NCBI RefSeq assembly: GCF_032362555.1
Contig: NC_083527.1
Location: 5,952,001 to 6,016,000, forward strand
DNA from: Amyelois transitella
Lineage: Eukaryota; Arthropoda; Insecta; Lepidoptera; Pyralidae
Direction of reading: 5' to 3'
Length of the DNA stretch: 64,000 bases
Made by a program: the position numbers and the translations under genes. Shown here one piece after another: positions 9,533-19,821 of the stretch. Each line of letters starts with the position of its first letter. The first letter of the stretch is position 1. A model generated the notes under the pieces. It worked only from the letters and a program-made list of their open reading frames with translations. It searched no databases and was not told where the DNA came from.

Positions 9533-12500
9533 ATGAAGTCGTTAAGTGTGGCGGTCGTGTTTTTTGGATTCGTTTGCAGTAAGTTTTAACATACACACAT
9601 ATCCCTTTTTTCCCTTATGGCCATTTTATTTAAGGATTATTATATATCGAAAAAGACGAACGTTTCTTGATCAAATTAAGGACGTCCTGGTAAAGGGTCA
9701 GGTCAAAAGTACCCGAAACCGCCGAGCTTGCATGAAGAGAGTTATGAATGTGGATGAAGCGAAGGAAATATGCAGAGATCGTGGCAAGTGGAAAGAGGTA
9801 GTCTCTGCCTACCCCTCCAGGAGAGAGGCGTGATTTTATGTATGTATGTATTATTCTATATTTTTTGGCTTTCTCTTTTTTTTCAGCTATAAGTGCTGAA
9901 TCCAAATATAATGCCGATGTAGATACACAATACCATCTGTTCACTAGGTGAGTAACTACAGCTTCCTCATAGCAAGGAACGCGTGATGCGGTTTTCATCG
10001 CGCCGAAAATTTCCCTGTTCCGCTTTTTATTATGACGTGAAGCAGCACAGTCCAAGTGGCGCCGTGTGGTTCCCGGCACCAATAGAATAGGACTACTCCA
10101 TCTCTTTGCAAAGTATATCGTAAAAGGCGTAAAGAAACCAGGCCAAAACAAAAACCTGGTAAATTATGGTAAAAACAGGTCTGTTGAAAGGTCAGGTCAA
10201 GTGTGCACAAACCGACAAGCTTACATAAAACTATTGGTGAAGTCAAAGAGATATGCTTGGTTCTAGGCGAATGAAAAGACGTAGTCTCTGCCTACCTCTT
10301 GGGGAATGAAACGTATACGTTTCGGTCCATCTAAATGGTGCGCCTTTGACAATAATCCTGGATTGAAGTCATATTTTTACACAAAGCGACAGCCGGTCAC
10401 TGTCTGGATCTTAATTTCATCATTAAGCTCTACAGCTGAACGTGGCCTTCCTTTTCGAGATTGTAGGCTGTGTCCACCCCCTAAGGGACAAAGACGTGAC
10501 TATATGTATGTATGTGACTCCCGTATTTGTATGACGTCCGCTTAACCTAACCCTGTTTACCTCCTTAATGGGGAAAATATTTCTCATGTCAATTTCAGAC
10601 GAAACCCTACAGTGAGCCAGCCCCTACTCAACGGGAATGCTGATATCCTGGTGGCCAGCAACTACGACCCTCGTCTGAGGACCGTAGTATCCATACACGG
10701 CTGGAATGGATTCGCTTTCGACGATTACAACAGCGTCGTTGCACCTGGTGAGTCAGTTAAATAGGTCAGTCGTAATATATATACATAAAATCACACCTCT
10801 TTCCCCAAGGAGCAGGCAGAGACTTCATCCTTCCCTTTGCCAGGACATCTACTTTAGTAACTCTCGTCATGCAAGCTCGGCGGTTTCTGATAATTGATGT
10901 TACCAATGTATGCAATATAGATGGATCTAATATCTCTTTTATCCTAGCTATAGTCCCGGTTGCATCCTCACCACTCTAGAGAGTCTGCCTTTGACCATGA
11001 ATCCTTAATTGGGTAAAACAGGTTTTTATTCTTGAAGTGACTCCCACCTGACCTCTTCAACATTGGATAGTAGGCTGAATGTGCAATTTTCCAGCACATT
11101 AAAAGCATCCGTTAGAATTCAAACTTTTGTGCATAACTTCGATGTAGATGGATCTAATATAATAATGTCTGATTCCCAACAGCAATTCTGGCCAGCGATG
11201 ATGTGAATCTTATCATTGTTGACTGGCACCAGGGCTCGCTTCTTGGGCTTGACGCACTTCTAGAATCTGGTAAGTTAATTAAATAATAGACATTTGTAGT
11301 TGATACGAGATGGTAGTATGATCGATGGTACAATATTGATTCTAGTTCCATGGGAATGTGGGTTACAACATGAGTTGCTTTGATAGCCAATTCTTACCCT
11401 AATGAGTACGGCCACTTTCTTTAACTCCTTCTCTATCCATGCTGTTAGATTGTGAAACTCTTTGCCTCCCGAGATACGTGACTCTAAATCACTATCCCAA
11501 TTAAAAATTATTTAAAAAAAAATATTTGGTATTTACATATGTATTTTATTTTATTTAATTAAAGTATGTATTTGTTTATGTTGTCTATAATTAGTTGTGT
11601 GAGTGGAGTACACGCCTGCCACCCTTTCCATCATGTCTCCTACCTCGGGTCTGCTGGAGGAGATTGCTTTTGAAATATGAAGAATCTTTGTACATAATTT
11701 TGTTTCTCATGATTTATCAGTCTCGATGTTTTCAGTGTACATAAATTAGTAAATAAATAAAGTTGGAAAGCCGCAAACTACAAAGTACATACTCTAAGAT
11801 TACATCAGTTTGAAATAAATCAGGTGTTTTACACAAAAAAATGGAAACTAGACCTTCTTGACGTGATCATAAAAGTTAAGTTACGGATTTGAATTGCTCC
11901 AACTAAAACATCATCTAAACTTTGTGAGGTCGCAGCGTGGCTCGCTTTATCAGCTGGCTCAAGTTCTTCACCGGCAGAACAGCGGAAGACTTCCACTTGG
12001 TAGGCTTCAGCCTCGGAGCTCACCACGCTGGCATCACCGGCAGAAATGTCGAAGGAGGAGTTAGTTACATCACTGGTGAGGGACTTTGTGAACCTGTAGC
12101 AGCTATATTTATTTAAGCCTATTATTATTGTCATTTTGAATGGCAATACTGCCAGCCTTCTGGGCACAATCCCACACGTTTATACTATGCAGGGACTGTA
12201 GGTAGGTACAATTCGAAAATAAAATTTTAGTTTAAAATTATCTTCTTTTTTTCTATTTTATTAAGTTTTGTTGTAGTTTTAGTTCTAATTTGAGTTCATT
12301 TTAATTAAATTTTCCATTTCATTATTTCCGTATTTTATAATTAATATGCTATAATTTTTATGAAATATAAATCTTTAAAAGAAAAGAAAAATTTAAGCCT
12401 TAATTTGGGGTAACCTTTGAGTTGCCGAGGTAAGGTGCGCTTTGTGAAATCAGTGAAACAATAATGATTGAAGAAAACGCTGCACATTAGATACTAACAT

Positions 12501-14388
12501 TAGATACTCTGGAAGGTTATAACTGGTAGGAAGACTTCAGTTTTAGAGTTTACCACCAGAATGAAGGAAGAGTTGGTTACATCACTGTTAAAAAAACTAA
12601 TATTTTACTACAACTTGCCGAGATTTTTGCAAATCCACATTCATAGGTCTCTTCATGCAAGCTAGTCTATTTCGAATATTCTCTGCAACACCAGCAATAC
12701 ATAATTTTGATGTCTCTTTGTGAAAAAAAAAAAAGTTTTAAATGATGATAATTCCATAAACATTCTTCACAGCCTTAGATCCTGCGGGTATTTTGTTTAC
12801 CAACGACACTCGGATCCACCCTGACGATGGCTTGTACACTGAAGCAATATTCACTAACGCTGGTGAATTGGCACACCTGGGTAACCTGGCCCAGGTTAAC
12901 TTCTACCCTAATGGTGGGAGGCACATGCCAGGGTGTAACTTCGATCCTTTATGCAATCATTTCAGGTAAAAAGAAATTAAAAAGGAGGTTATGTTTTACT
13001 TTTAGGAATAATAAGATTTAAATTTAACTCCATTTAACTCCATTTAACTCCATTTAACTCCATTTAACTGCATTTAACTCCATTTAATTCCATTTACAAT
13101 GACAATACTTAATATGAAGGGAAATTTCAGTATTCACAATGATGCATGTGTTTTTCAAAAGTCAGTAATGAAATTTCAGCATTTACCTTTTACAAAAAGA
13201 TAAAGGACAACAACAAGCAACCCAGCCACCATAGAAAGGCAAGCTTCACGCCATAATCGCGCGACAACCTATCGCTGTCCTGTTTCACCTCACAATAAAA
13301 AGTGAAACAGCGATAGTTTTACGCGCGATAACAACGGCATCGCTCGTGCATTGGGGCCGGAATGCTTGTTTCGTTTGTTTGTTTGTTTCCTACTCCTCAA
13401 AGCAAGCCAACTATAATATTCCCTAGCTACACATACGTACCTACTTTCTTTCTTATAGGTGTAGACAGAAGCTACATTTTCCCAATAATTTATTCTGAAA
13501 ATAGACCTTTTTCACGTCATACATACATAGTCTATATCCCTAGCGGGGTAGACAGAGCCACCAGTCTTGATAGGCCACGCTCAGCTGTTTGGCTTAGTGA
13601 TAGAATTGAGATTCAAATAGTGACAGGTTGCTAGCCCATCGCCTAAAAGAGGAATCCCAAGTTTATAAGCCTATCCCTTAGTCGCCTTTAACGACATCCA
13701 TGGGAAAGAAATGGAGTGGTCCCATTCTTTTTTGTATTGGTGCCGGGAACCACACGGTACTGCCGGGAACCACACGGTACGGTTTTAACGTCATTTTATA
13801 TTTAAATACACGCACAATAAACACATTATGTTTCCAGGGCCTACTTCTACTTCGCGGAGTCCATAGTGTCGGGCGGGTTCACGGGCACCGAGTGCGAGGA
13901 CCACCAGCAGGCCGTGGCGGAGAGCTGCGACCTGCCTGGCAGGCTGCAGATGGGAGCGCGGCTGCCCAACTATGGGTAAGTTTAAGACATTCGTCCACGG
14001 TTCAGGTTAAAGATCTACAAATAGTCTATATTCTTTGTGGAAATAAGATCCGACAGTCTTGAAAAGACTGTAAGGTCACGGTTAACTGTTTGGCTTAATG
14101 ATGGAATTGAGATTCCAATAGTGACAGGCTGATAGCCTATCGCCGACGATAAGTATCCCAAGTTTGTTAGCTTTCCCTTAGTAGCCTTTAACGACATTCA
14201 TGGAAAAGATATAGAGTGGTCCTATTATAAAAGTATCTGGGAACCACAAGTATTATTTATCTTCTTTGAGAAAACATATCACAGACATTTCTTGTGAATG
14301 CGATTATTTTGCATTTTCTTTTTATTCCAGGGCCACCGGAACATATCACTTGAGAACGAATGCTGGACCGCCATTTTCAATCGATTGA
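9533..14388 (+). CDS. Secreted lipase / phospholipase A1-like, copy 2
   Basis: Exons: 9533-9578, 9887-9947, 10599-10747, 11183-11269, 11929-12075, 12773-12965, 13838-13975, 14331-14388, joining in frame to 292 residues. The signal peptide, HGW, GFSLG (Ser142), ALDPA (Asp166) and CNHFR (His226) are all intact. Residue 16, which spans the first junction, changes from Ala to Thr because exon 1 ends in A instead of G before the GTAAGT donor. Exon 6 reads ILFTNDTRIHPDDG and is close to copy 3 but not copy 1, so the two younger genes may differ from copy 1 in substrate or lid region. Exon 7 is almost identical to that of copy 1. A LINE tail (11396-11765) sits only in this copy, in intron 4. AATAAA at 14419-14424 is a likely poly-A signal. 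The gene should be functional as read. Confidence 0.9.
9640..9850 (+). mobile_element. RTE 3' fragment (intron 1 of lipase copy 2)
   Basis: Reads [16 protein letters not shown]...VSAYPSRREA, then the TATG tail. The same insertion occurs at 20030-20240 in copy 3 but not in copy 1, so it dates between the two duplications. Confidence 0.8.
9972..10052. mobile_element. CGCG palindromic MITE, half element (intron 2 of copy 2)
   Basis: ATGCGGTTTTCATCGCGCCG and CGCTTTTTATTATGACGTGA mark the family. It is shared with copy 3 at 20362-20440. Confidence 0.5.
10053..10320 (+). mobile_element. Truncated GTGG element joined to a decayed RTE (intron 2 of copy 2)
   Basis: 10053-10130 is the 5' third of a GTGG element. 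10185-10315 resembles the RTE 3' end (AAGGTCAGGTCAAGTGTGC, then GTAGTCTCTGCCTACCTCTTG). Copy 3 has the same composite at 20446-20720. Confidence 0.5.
10395..10516 (+). mobile_element. GTGG element, 3' half (intron 2 of copy 2)
   Basis: Keeps GCTGAACGTGGCC and the TATG tail; the upstream half is replaced. Shared with copy 3 (20797-20918). Confidence 0.6.
10783..10905 (-). mobile_element. RTE 3' fragment (intron 3 of copy 2)
   Basis: ATAAAATCACACCTCTTTCC through TGCAAGCTCGGCGGTTTC. Shared with copy 3 at 21181-21305. Confidence 0.65.
10945..11150 (-). mobile_element. SINE-B relic (intron 3 of copy 2)
   Basis: Orthologous to the relics at 5105-5335 and 21355-21545 in the same intron of the other copies. 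Confidence 0.6.
11396..11765 (+). mobile_element. LINE 3' end, private to lipase copy 2 (intron 4)
   Basis: A 5'-truncated CR1/Jockey-type element. Its first part encodes the usual C-terminal motif (HAVRL, stop, NSLPPEIRDSKSLSQLK), with TGA replacing the conserved Trp codon. A 3' UTR and an AATAAATAAA tail follow. In copy 3 the flanking sequences GCCAATTCTTAC and TTGGAAAG lie almost side by side at 21840-21865, which shows the empty site. Confidence 0.75.
12772..12772 (+). other. Exon 6 acceptor of lipase copy 2 after a poly-A-rich intron end
   Basis: The acceptor CTTCACAG at 12765-12772 precedes exon 6. The intron just before it (12100-12760) has no good repeat match and differs from copies 1 and 3, which carry an RTE and a GTGG element there. 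Confidence 0.4.
13022..13095 (+). repeat. 11-bp minisatellite (intron 6 of copy 2)
   Basis: About seven tandem units of CATTTAACTCC, one with TTTAACTGC. It is the most regular of the three arrays. Confidence 0.9.
13245..13345. mobile_element. CGCG palindromic MITE (intron 6 of copy 2)
   Basis: The arms ATAATCGCGCGACAACCTAT and ATAGTTTTACGCGCGATAAC face each other around TCACAATAAAAAGTGAAACA. Confidence 0.65.
13518..13780 (-). mobile_element. GTGG element (intron 6 of copy 2)
   Basis: Full length, minus strand. Its last 20 bases (TGCCGGGAACCACACGGTAC) are repeated in tandem at 13741-13780. The copy 3 ortholog at 23325-23573 has them once. Confidence 0.8.
14053..14250 (-). mobile_element. GTGG element relic (intron 7 of copy 2)
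   Basis: Ortholog of 8108-8312. It still has the hairpin GACAGTCTTGAAAAGACTG, which is damaged in copy 1. Confidence 0.65.
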
Positions 14389-14620
14389 ATTATGAAGACA
14401 TTTTTTTAAGAATTTTATAATAAACGAAAGCAATTAATAATAACTTACCTGTTTACTTTTATTTCTCTCTTAAGTTATTGTAGAATCCTACATTTTACAA
14501 TGAACTGTATTTACAGGTATCTGAATTAACAATCCAAGTCGATTGAAATACTATTATTACTTTCTCTAGCTGGTCCTAGGTATACCTGTTGAAATCCTAC
14601 AACCTACCAGGTAATTATGG

Positions 14621-14900
14621 GTGGTCGGGAATCCCTTCGAATATAAGCAACAGGTTATTGAGAGCAGACAGAAGTCACTAACCTGGGCATCCGCTCCAAA
14701 GTCCATGGTATTTTATTCCAGACCAACAATCTTCTACATAGCTCAGTTCCACTCTTTCATGGAGTACTGTTCGCACCTGTGGGTTGCCGTACGGTATCAG
14801 GTTGAAGACCTGGATGTTATCGGTACCGACGTGTCAGAAGACATTTGCCAAAGTACATTGCATAAAAGCTTTAGAGTACATGAATCATAGGTGCACAGGA
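14621..14900 (+). pseudogene. Reverse transcriptase relic between lipase copies 2 and 3
   Basis: An open stretch contains FHSFMEYCSHLWVAVRYQ, which looks like the MEYCSHLW motif of Jockey/R1-group reverse transcriptases. Fragments of the same spacer (GCAGACAGAAGTC, CATTGCATAAAA) recur after copy 3 at 24940-25400. It is a decayed LINE piece carried along in the duplication, not a host gene. Confidence 0.45.
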
Positions 14901-15051
14901 GTTTCATAATATCAACTTGATCAAGTTAAACTTTACAAAGAAATCCTAATTGTTCTTATCCAATCCTCAACTCTTTTTGAATACGTCGAAATAACGGCTA
15001 ATCTGATCATTAAACGGTTTGATAATACTTTTTACAGGAGAAATCATCGGT

Positions 15052-15400
15052 GGAGTCTATTTTTTTAATTAAAAAGACTATTTGCTCTGTTTACCCCGCC
15101 AGGAATATTAGACGTGACTATATGTATGTATGTATATAATCCCATCAAATCCGTTAGCAAGGAATTTATCAGTCATACTTAAATAATTTGTTATTTTGCA
15201 CTGATTAATCAACAGATTAGATAATTATAAAGACAATTTTAGACAGGCTTTATTACAAAATTGGATTAATTGTCACGCATTTTTAGGGTTACTTATCTTC
15301 CAAAAAAAAGAAACAGATTAGTTATTTTAACCGATTTGTTATTTTTTTAATAACTTATATATACTCAAGCTTTTCGCAGTCTCGCTTAAAAATTGTAAAA
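15052..15400. repeat. Left flank of lipase unit 3
   Basis: Repeats 8555-8880 with small changes, including GGAGTCTATTTTTTTAATTA and AGGAATATTAGACGTGACTA. This gives the approximate boundary of the duplicated unit. No gene is present. Confidence 0.7.
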
Positions 15401-15778
15401 AGAAGAAAAGAAATATTGTTTCATCCCTAGAATCTCAAAATATGTCGCATATGTTGAGAGATAATTTTAATTTTCTTATTTTTTAGTGTTGTACCTAAAA
15501 CGTCACAAACTTTATACAAAATTTCATCAAAATCATTCTAGCGGTTATGTCGTGAACGAAAAATATTGAGTGATCAATTAATAAATCATTCTCCTACACC
15601 CGTAGCGTGTCACGCGCCGTTTTAATCGCGTGAAACGGTGTCACGTCATCATATGGATATATAATGATAATATAATATATAAATATGCATATAAATTTTG
15701 TACTTAGTACGGATCTATGAAAGCATGCACGCACGCAAATACCACAAGTGACGTATAATCCACGTGAGGTAAGAATGA

Positions 15779-15928
15779 CGTGCGGTTCCCTGCACCAATA
15801 CAAAAAAATAATAGGACCACTCCATCTCTTTCCCATGGATTTCGTAAAAGGCGACTAAGGGATATAGGATAATTATAAACTTGGGATTCTTTTTTAGGCG
15901 ATGGGCTAGCAACCTTCACTATTTGAAT
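15779..15928 (+). mobile_element. GTGG element, 5' half split by a LINE
   Basis: Ends at CACTATTTGAATC, where the LINE begins. The 3' half resumes at 19391-19497. The unbroken version stands upstream of copy 2 at 9121-9375. Confidence 0.85.
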
Positions 15929-16225
15929 CAAATTCAAATTCAAATTCATAATTTTTATTCATTATTATAGGATATTATTATATCGCTTAATAATTGTCGT
16001 ATGGTTTAACAACTTGGTTGACGTCAAATAAATTACTTAAAAACTAAGTTTACTGCCGCTTCCAAGGCGTCAGTGCAGAAGAAGCGGTAACAAACTGCAC
16101 TGCAGCATTTTCATCAACAACGTCAACTTCACAATATTAAATTATACTTAGAATAGAATGTGGACGGGAGAATACATTGTTCACGGGAGATTTATATATT
16201 TATGAGATTTAATATTGAAAAAAGA

Positions 16226-16228
<3 letters not shown>

Positions 16229-16266
<38 letters not shown>
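16229..16266 (+). repeat. (AT)n microsatellite
   Basis: About 19 AT units inside the 3' UTR of the LINE. Confidence 0.95.
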
Positions 16267-16269
<3 letters not shown>

Positions 16270-16346
16270 GGATTGCCAATTTTAAAAAGATTTATGTACA
16301 GAGTGTACTGAAATTTTGATTTAAGTTCAAATTAAACTACAATTAA

Positions 16347-19121
16347 TTACGAGGTTCCTGTGCCAAGCTCGAGCCAGATGTTTTTATCATTAAGGTAATC
16401 ATCAGTCCTATAATAAGCCTTCCCACAAAGTACTTTCTTTACATACTCTTTGAATTTTCGGTTGGGCATATCAAGAACAGACTCCGGCAACCTATTATAA
16501 AATCGTATACAGTTCCCCATAAATGATTTACTGACTTTGCTAAGCCTATGAAACGGCATGACTAATTTATGTTTATTACGTAAATTTCTATCAGTTGTGG
16601 CACTAACTTTTTGAAAAAAAGAGGTATTTTTCCTAACATACATTATAAGATCAAAAATGTACTGGGACGCTACTGTAGGTATGTTTATTTTCTTAAAGAG
16701 TTGTCTTAACGAGTCTCTTGGTCCTAAGCCGTAAATTGCGCGAACGGCCCTTTTCTGAATTATAAAAATAGTTTGTATATCAGCCGCGCTACCCCATAAA
16801 AGTAAACCATAAGATAACAAGCTATGAAAATAGCTGAAATAAACAAGCCTAGCTGTAGCTACATCTGTCAATTGTCGGATCCTCCTAACAGCATAAGCGG
16901 CAGAGCTAAGTCTATTGGATAGTTTAGAAATATGAGCACCCCACTGTAGCTTTGCATCAATTATAATTCCTAAAAACTTTGTATTTTCAACAAATTCTAA
17001 TTTCTGGCCTTCCAGTGTTATGTCAGTATTGGCCTGCCTTACGTTTGGAAGGGTAAATTTAATGCATTGGGTCTTATTAGCATTTAAAAGAAGATTGTTG
17101 GTTGAGAACCAGATAGATATGGCCGACAGTATATTATTAACCGAACTTACATTTTCGCTATGGCGATCTAATTTAAATATTAAAGAAGTGTCATCGGCAA
17201 ACAGCACTATACCCGCCTGTTTTTCCACCATAAAAGGCAGGTCATTGACATATACCAAGAAGAGGAATGGTCCTAAAATTGAGCCCTGAGGAACACCCAT
17301 TGAGACGCTTGAACCGCTTGACTTTACTCCATTAATATCTACAGTTTGAAGCCTATCAGTCAAATAGGATGCCATTAGTTTAGTTGATTTGTGGTCAAAC
17401 CCATATTGACGAAGTTTACGCAAAAGTGTCTGATGATCTACGCAATCAAATGCTTTAGAGAGATCGCAAAAGACACCAACTGAATCCTGTGAACTCTCCC
17501 ACGCGTCATAGATTTGAGTAACAAGTGCTACTCCCGCATCAGTGGTGGACTTCCCGGCAGTGAACCCATATTGTTGGGAATGGAAAATGTTATTGATTTT
17601 AAAATATTGTTGCATTTGATTAAGCATCATCTTCTCAAACACCTTGCTCAAAACTGGCAATATAGAAATAGGTCTATAATTGCCAAGGACTGTTTTCTCC
17701 CCTTTTTTGAATAGAGGTATTAATTTGCTACATTTCATTAAATTTGGAAAAATACCCTCATCAATACATTCATTAAATATAAAAGCTAGATCAGATGCAA
17801 TAATATCTATGATTTGACTTATGATACTAACAGACATACCCCAATGGTCTTCAGACTTTTTCAAATTAAGTTGTTTGAACGCCTTTAATATATTATCAGA
17901 GTTAACATATTTAAATTTAAAGACAGATTTGATGGGAGTTGTGTTATTATTAAGTAGGGTTTCAGCGCGCAATGGACAAGAGTCAACGTCAGAAGTTAGC
18001 TCCACAGGGATTTTTGCAAAGAAATTATCAAAAGCATTTACTATGTCCTGAGTTTTAGAAATACTTTTGTTACCGGATGATATTTGTTTAATACTGTCTC
18101 TATCTTTGATTTTGCCAGATTCTTTATTAATAATGTTCCATGTTTCTTTAATTTTATTTGGTGCGTTGTTTATTTTACTACTTATGTGCAAAGACTTGGC
18201 TTGCCTGCAAACTTTTTTAAATAATTTTGAATAATTTTTGACATATTCTACAAAACTGGGGTCAAAATTGTATTGTTTCTGGGCATATAAGTCATATAAC
18301 TTATTCCTACTCTTGTGAATACCTACTGTAGCCCATTCACTGAACTGTAATCTATTACGAATATTGACTTGTTTCTGCTTGAACCTTTTTGAGTATTCAG
18401 CAGAAATCATATCAAATAAATTGTTATAATGTTCATTAGGATTATTTCCAGAATATGTTAAAGTATTTAATTGATTTGCAATGTTTATTTTAAATTTTCT
18501 TATGTTTTTGGAAGAAAGAGGTCTACACATAATTTTATCATTATTTAAATTGTTTAAGGACTCTTTCTCAAAGGTAACATATTGACCGGTGTGATCCGAG
18601 GGCAATTTGTGAATAATTGATTTCCGTATATAAAGATTATTGCAAAAAAAATTATCCAGACACTTGGCAGATGTAGATGTTATTCGGGTTGGTTCGAAAA
18701 AAACATACTCTAAATTATAAGATTTAAACAAATTAATAAATTGTATACTAACGGTTGATTTAACTAAAATGTCAATGTTAAAATCACCACAAATAATTAA
18801 TTTTTTATTACATTTTGAGGTAACATGTAACACTTGATCCATTATTTTTAAAAATTGTTTAAATTCACAGTTTGGGGGACTGTACACACAAACAATTATA
18901 TGATGATCTAGCTCGGCACAGGTCACTTCGGCACACCGCTCAACCGAAAGTCTGGTTATGTCTGTTCGCTCTTTACAGCGAAGACCGCATTTGATAAATA
19001 TCATAGACCCACCTCTAATTGCAGACTTTCTGTTTAAGCAGCTCACAATATTATAATTGTTTAGGCTGAACATCATCTCCCCCTCCATGAGCCAATGCTC
19101 AGTCAAACATAAAATGTCCAC
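16347..19121 (-). CDS. LINE ORF2: AP endonuclease plus reverse transcriptase
   Basis: A 924-codon unbroken frame. The N-terminal part is an apurinic-type endonuclease that nicks the target (LTEHWL, GDFNID and SDHTG motifs). The frame stays open further 5' to about 19230 and includes IHQNIQGLPGK, so the endonuclease starts before the first Met. The reverse transcriptase follows, with CDLSKAFDCVDHQTLLRKL, GVPQGSILGPFLF and the catalytic FADDTSLI. The C-terminus has RLVYFSYFHSLLSYGLLLWG and CIRFYNRLPE. SKAFDCVDHQ fits the CR1/L2/Jockey assemblage; the clade is not fixed. All catalytic motifs are present, so the enzyme could be active in trans, although this copy seems to lack ORF1 and a full 5' UTR. 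Confidence 0.9.
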   Translation of the reverse strand: MDILCLTEHWLMEGEMMFSLNNYNIVSCLNRKSAIRGGSMIFIKCGLRCKERTDITRLSVERCAEVTCAELDHHIIVCVYSPPNCEFKQFLKIMDQVLHVTSKCNKKLIICGDFNIDILVKSTVSIQFINLFKSYNLEYVFFEPTRITSTSAKCLDNFFCNNLYIRKSIIHKLPSDHTGQYVTFEKESLNNLNNDKIMCRPLSSKNIRKFKINIANQLNTLTYSGNNPNEHYNNLFDMISAEYSKRFKQKQVNIRNRLQFSEWATVGIHKSRNKLYDLYAQKQYNFDPSFVEYVKNYSKLFKKVCRQAKSLHISSKINNAPNKIKETWNIINKESGKIKDRDSIKQISSGNKSISKTQDIVNAFDNFFAKIPVELTSDVDSCPLRAETLLNNNTTPIKSVFKFKYVNSDNILKAFKQLNLKKSEDHWGMSVSIISQIIDIIASDLAFIFNECIDEGIFPNLMKCSKLIPLFKKGEKTVLGNYRPISILPVLSKVFEKMMLNQMQQYFKINNIFHSQQYGFTAGKSTTDAGVALVTQIYDAWESSQDSVGVFCDLSKAFDCVDHQTLLRKLRQYGFDHKSTKLMASYLTDRLQTVDINGVKSSGSSVSMGVPQGSILGPFLFLVYVNDLPFMVEKQAGIVLFADDTSLIFKLDRHSENVSSVNNILSAISIWFSTNNLLLNANKTQCIKFTLPNVRQANTDITLEGQKLEFVENTKFLGIIIDAKLQWGAHISKLSNRLSSAAYAVRRIRQLTDVATARLVYFSYFHSLLSYGLLLWGSAADIQTIFIIQKRAVRAIYGLGPRDSLRQLFKKINIPTVASQYIFDLIMYVRKNTSFFQKVSATTDRNLRNKHKLVMPFHRLSKVSKSFMGNCIRFYNRLPESVLDMPNRKFKEYVKKVLCGKAYYRTDDYLNDKNIWLELGTGTS

Positions 19122-19390
19122 ATTTAATTCTTCTAAAACTAGTTGTACTTCTAATTCTTTGCCGGGAAGACCTTGTATATTTTGATGGATAATTCTTAAC
19201 CCTCGAGGGTTTCCCGTTGTCTGAGTGTGCAGTTTAAATTAACTGTCAAGTCAACAGAGTTACCATCACACAGAGTTGGCAATTCTGTAGTCAACTTATA
19301 ATTAATATTTCGCTTAAATATAAATAAATATAAAATTATTAATAATAAAATTATTTGGTTAACTTTTAATTTATTCAAAGATTCAAAACA

Positions 19391-19497
19391 GTCAATCTTT
19401 ATTCTAATAAGTAGCTGAGCGTGGCCTTTTAGTCTTTTTAAGTCTGTTGACTCTGTCTGTCCCCCAAGGGATATAGACGTGACCATATGTATGTATG
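19391..19497 (+). mobile_element. GTGG element, 3' half split by the LINE
   Basis: Resumes with TCTTTATTCTAATAAGTAGC and runs to the TATG tail. Confidence 0.85.
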
Positions 19498-19560
19498 TAC
19501 TAATACAATTAGACCGAACTTTCTTATTGCATCGAGTAATAATATGTAATTATATTATAA

Positions 19561-19820
19561 CGGCCTCTGTGGCGCAGCGGTAATACGCTTGTCTGTGACA
19601 CCGGGGGTCCCGGGTTCGAATCCCGGCCAGGGCATGATGAGAAAAGAACTTTTTCTGATTGGCCTGGGTCTTGGATGTTTATCTATATAAGTATTTATTA
19701 TTATTATTATAAAATATAGTATCGTTGAGTTAGTATCTCGTAACACAAGTCTCGAACTTACTTCGAGGCTAACTCAATCTGTGTAATTTGTCCCGGATAT
19801 ATTTATTTATTTATATTTAT
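19561..19820 (+). mobile_element. SINE-A inserted at the TATA box of lipase copy 3
   Basis: Full-length tRNA-headed SINE. Copy 2 shows the empty site TATATTATAAGGAACCC (9428-9444). Here TATATTATAA (19551-19560) precedes the SINE and TTATAAGGAACCC (19821-19833) follows it, so the target duplication contains the TATA sequence and a TATA box is kept on the gene side. Confidence 0.85.
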
Positions 19821-19821
19821 T

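Larger units (their letters stand above)
15929..19390 (-). mobile_element. CR1/Jockey-group LINE, 5'-truncated, nearly intact ORF2
   Basis: The borders are fixed by comparison with the unoccupied GTGG element at 9121-9375. On the minus strand the order is 5' end near 19390, ORF2, a 3' UTR with an (AT)n tract, and a (GAATTT)n hexamer tail at 15929-15950. Only AATC is shared at the two borders, so any target duplication is very short. No ORF1 is recognisable, which points to 5' truncation. 3' UTR relics of the same family lie at 5622-5850 and 54925-55195. Confidence 0.9.

Noticed and set aside
9630-10151. 173-codon minus-strand ORF, repeated at 20020-20541
   Set aside because: It runs through an RTE tail, lipase exon 2 (antisense) and two short repeats. 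It is conserved only because the whole unit was duplicated.
13700-14062. ORF of 120 codons with Arg/Gly/Ala-rich sequence
   Set aside because: It is the wrong frame across the GC-rich exon 7 of lipase copy 2; the correct frame continues the lipase with RAYFYFAESI.
14621-14890. Host gene between lipase copies 2 and 3
   Set aside because: The only recognisable segment is a reverse transcriptase motif, with no start context or splice signals.
16347-19121. Endogenous retrovirus or other viral relic
   Set aside because: The frame has an AP-type endonuclease and no protease, integrase, gag or LTRs, so it is a non-LTR retrotransposon.
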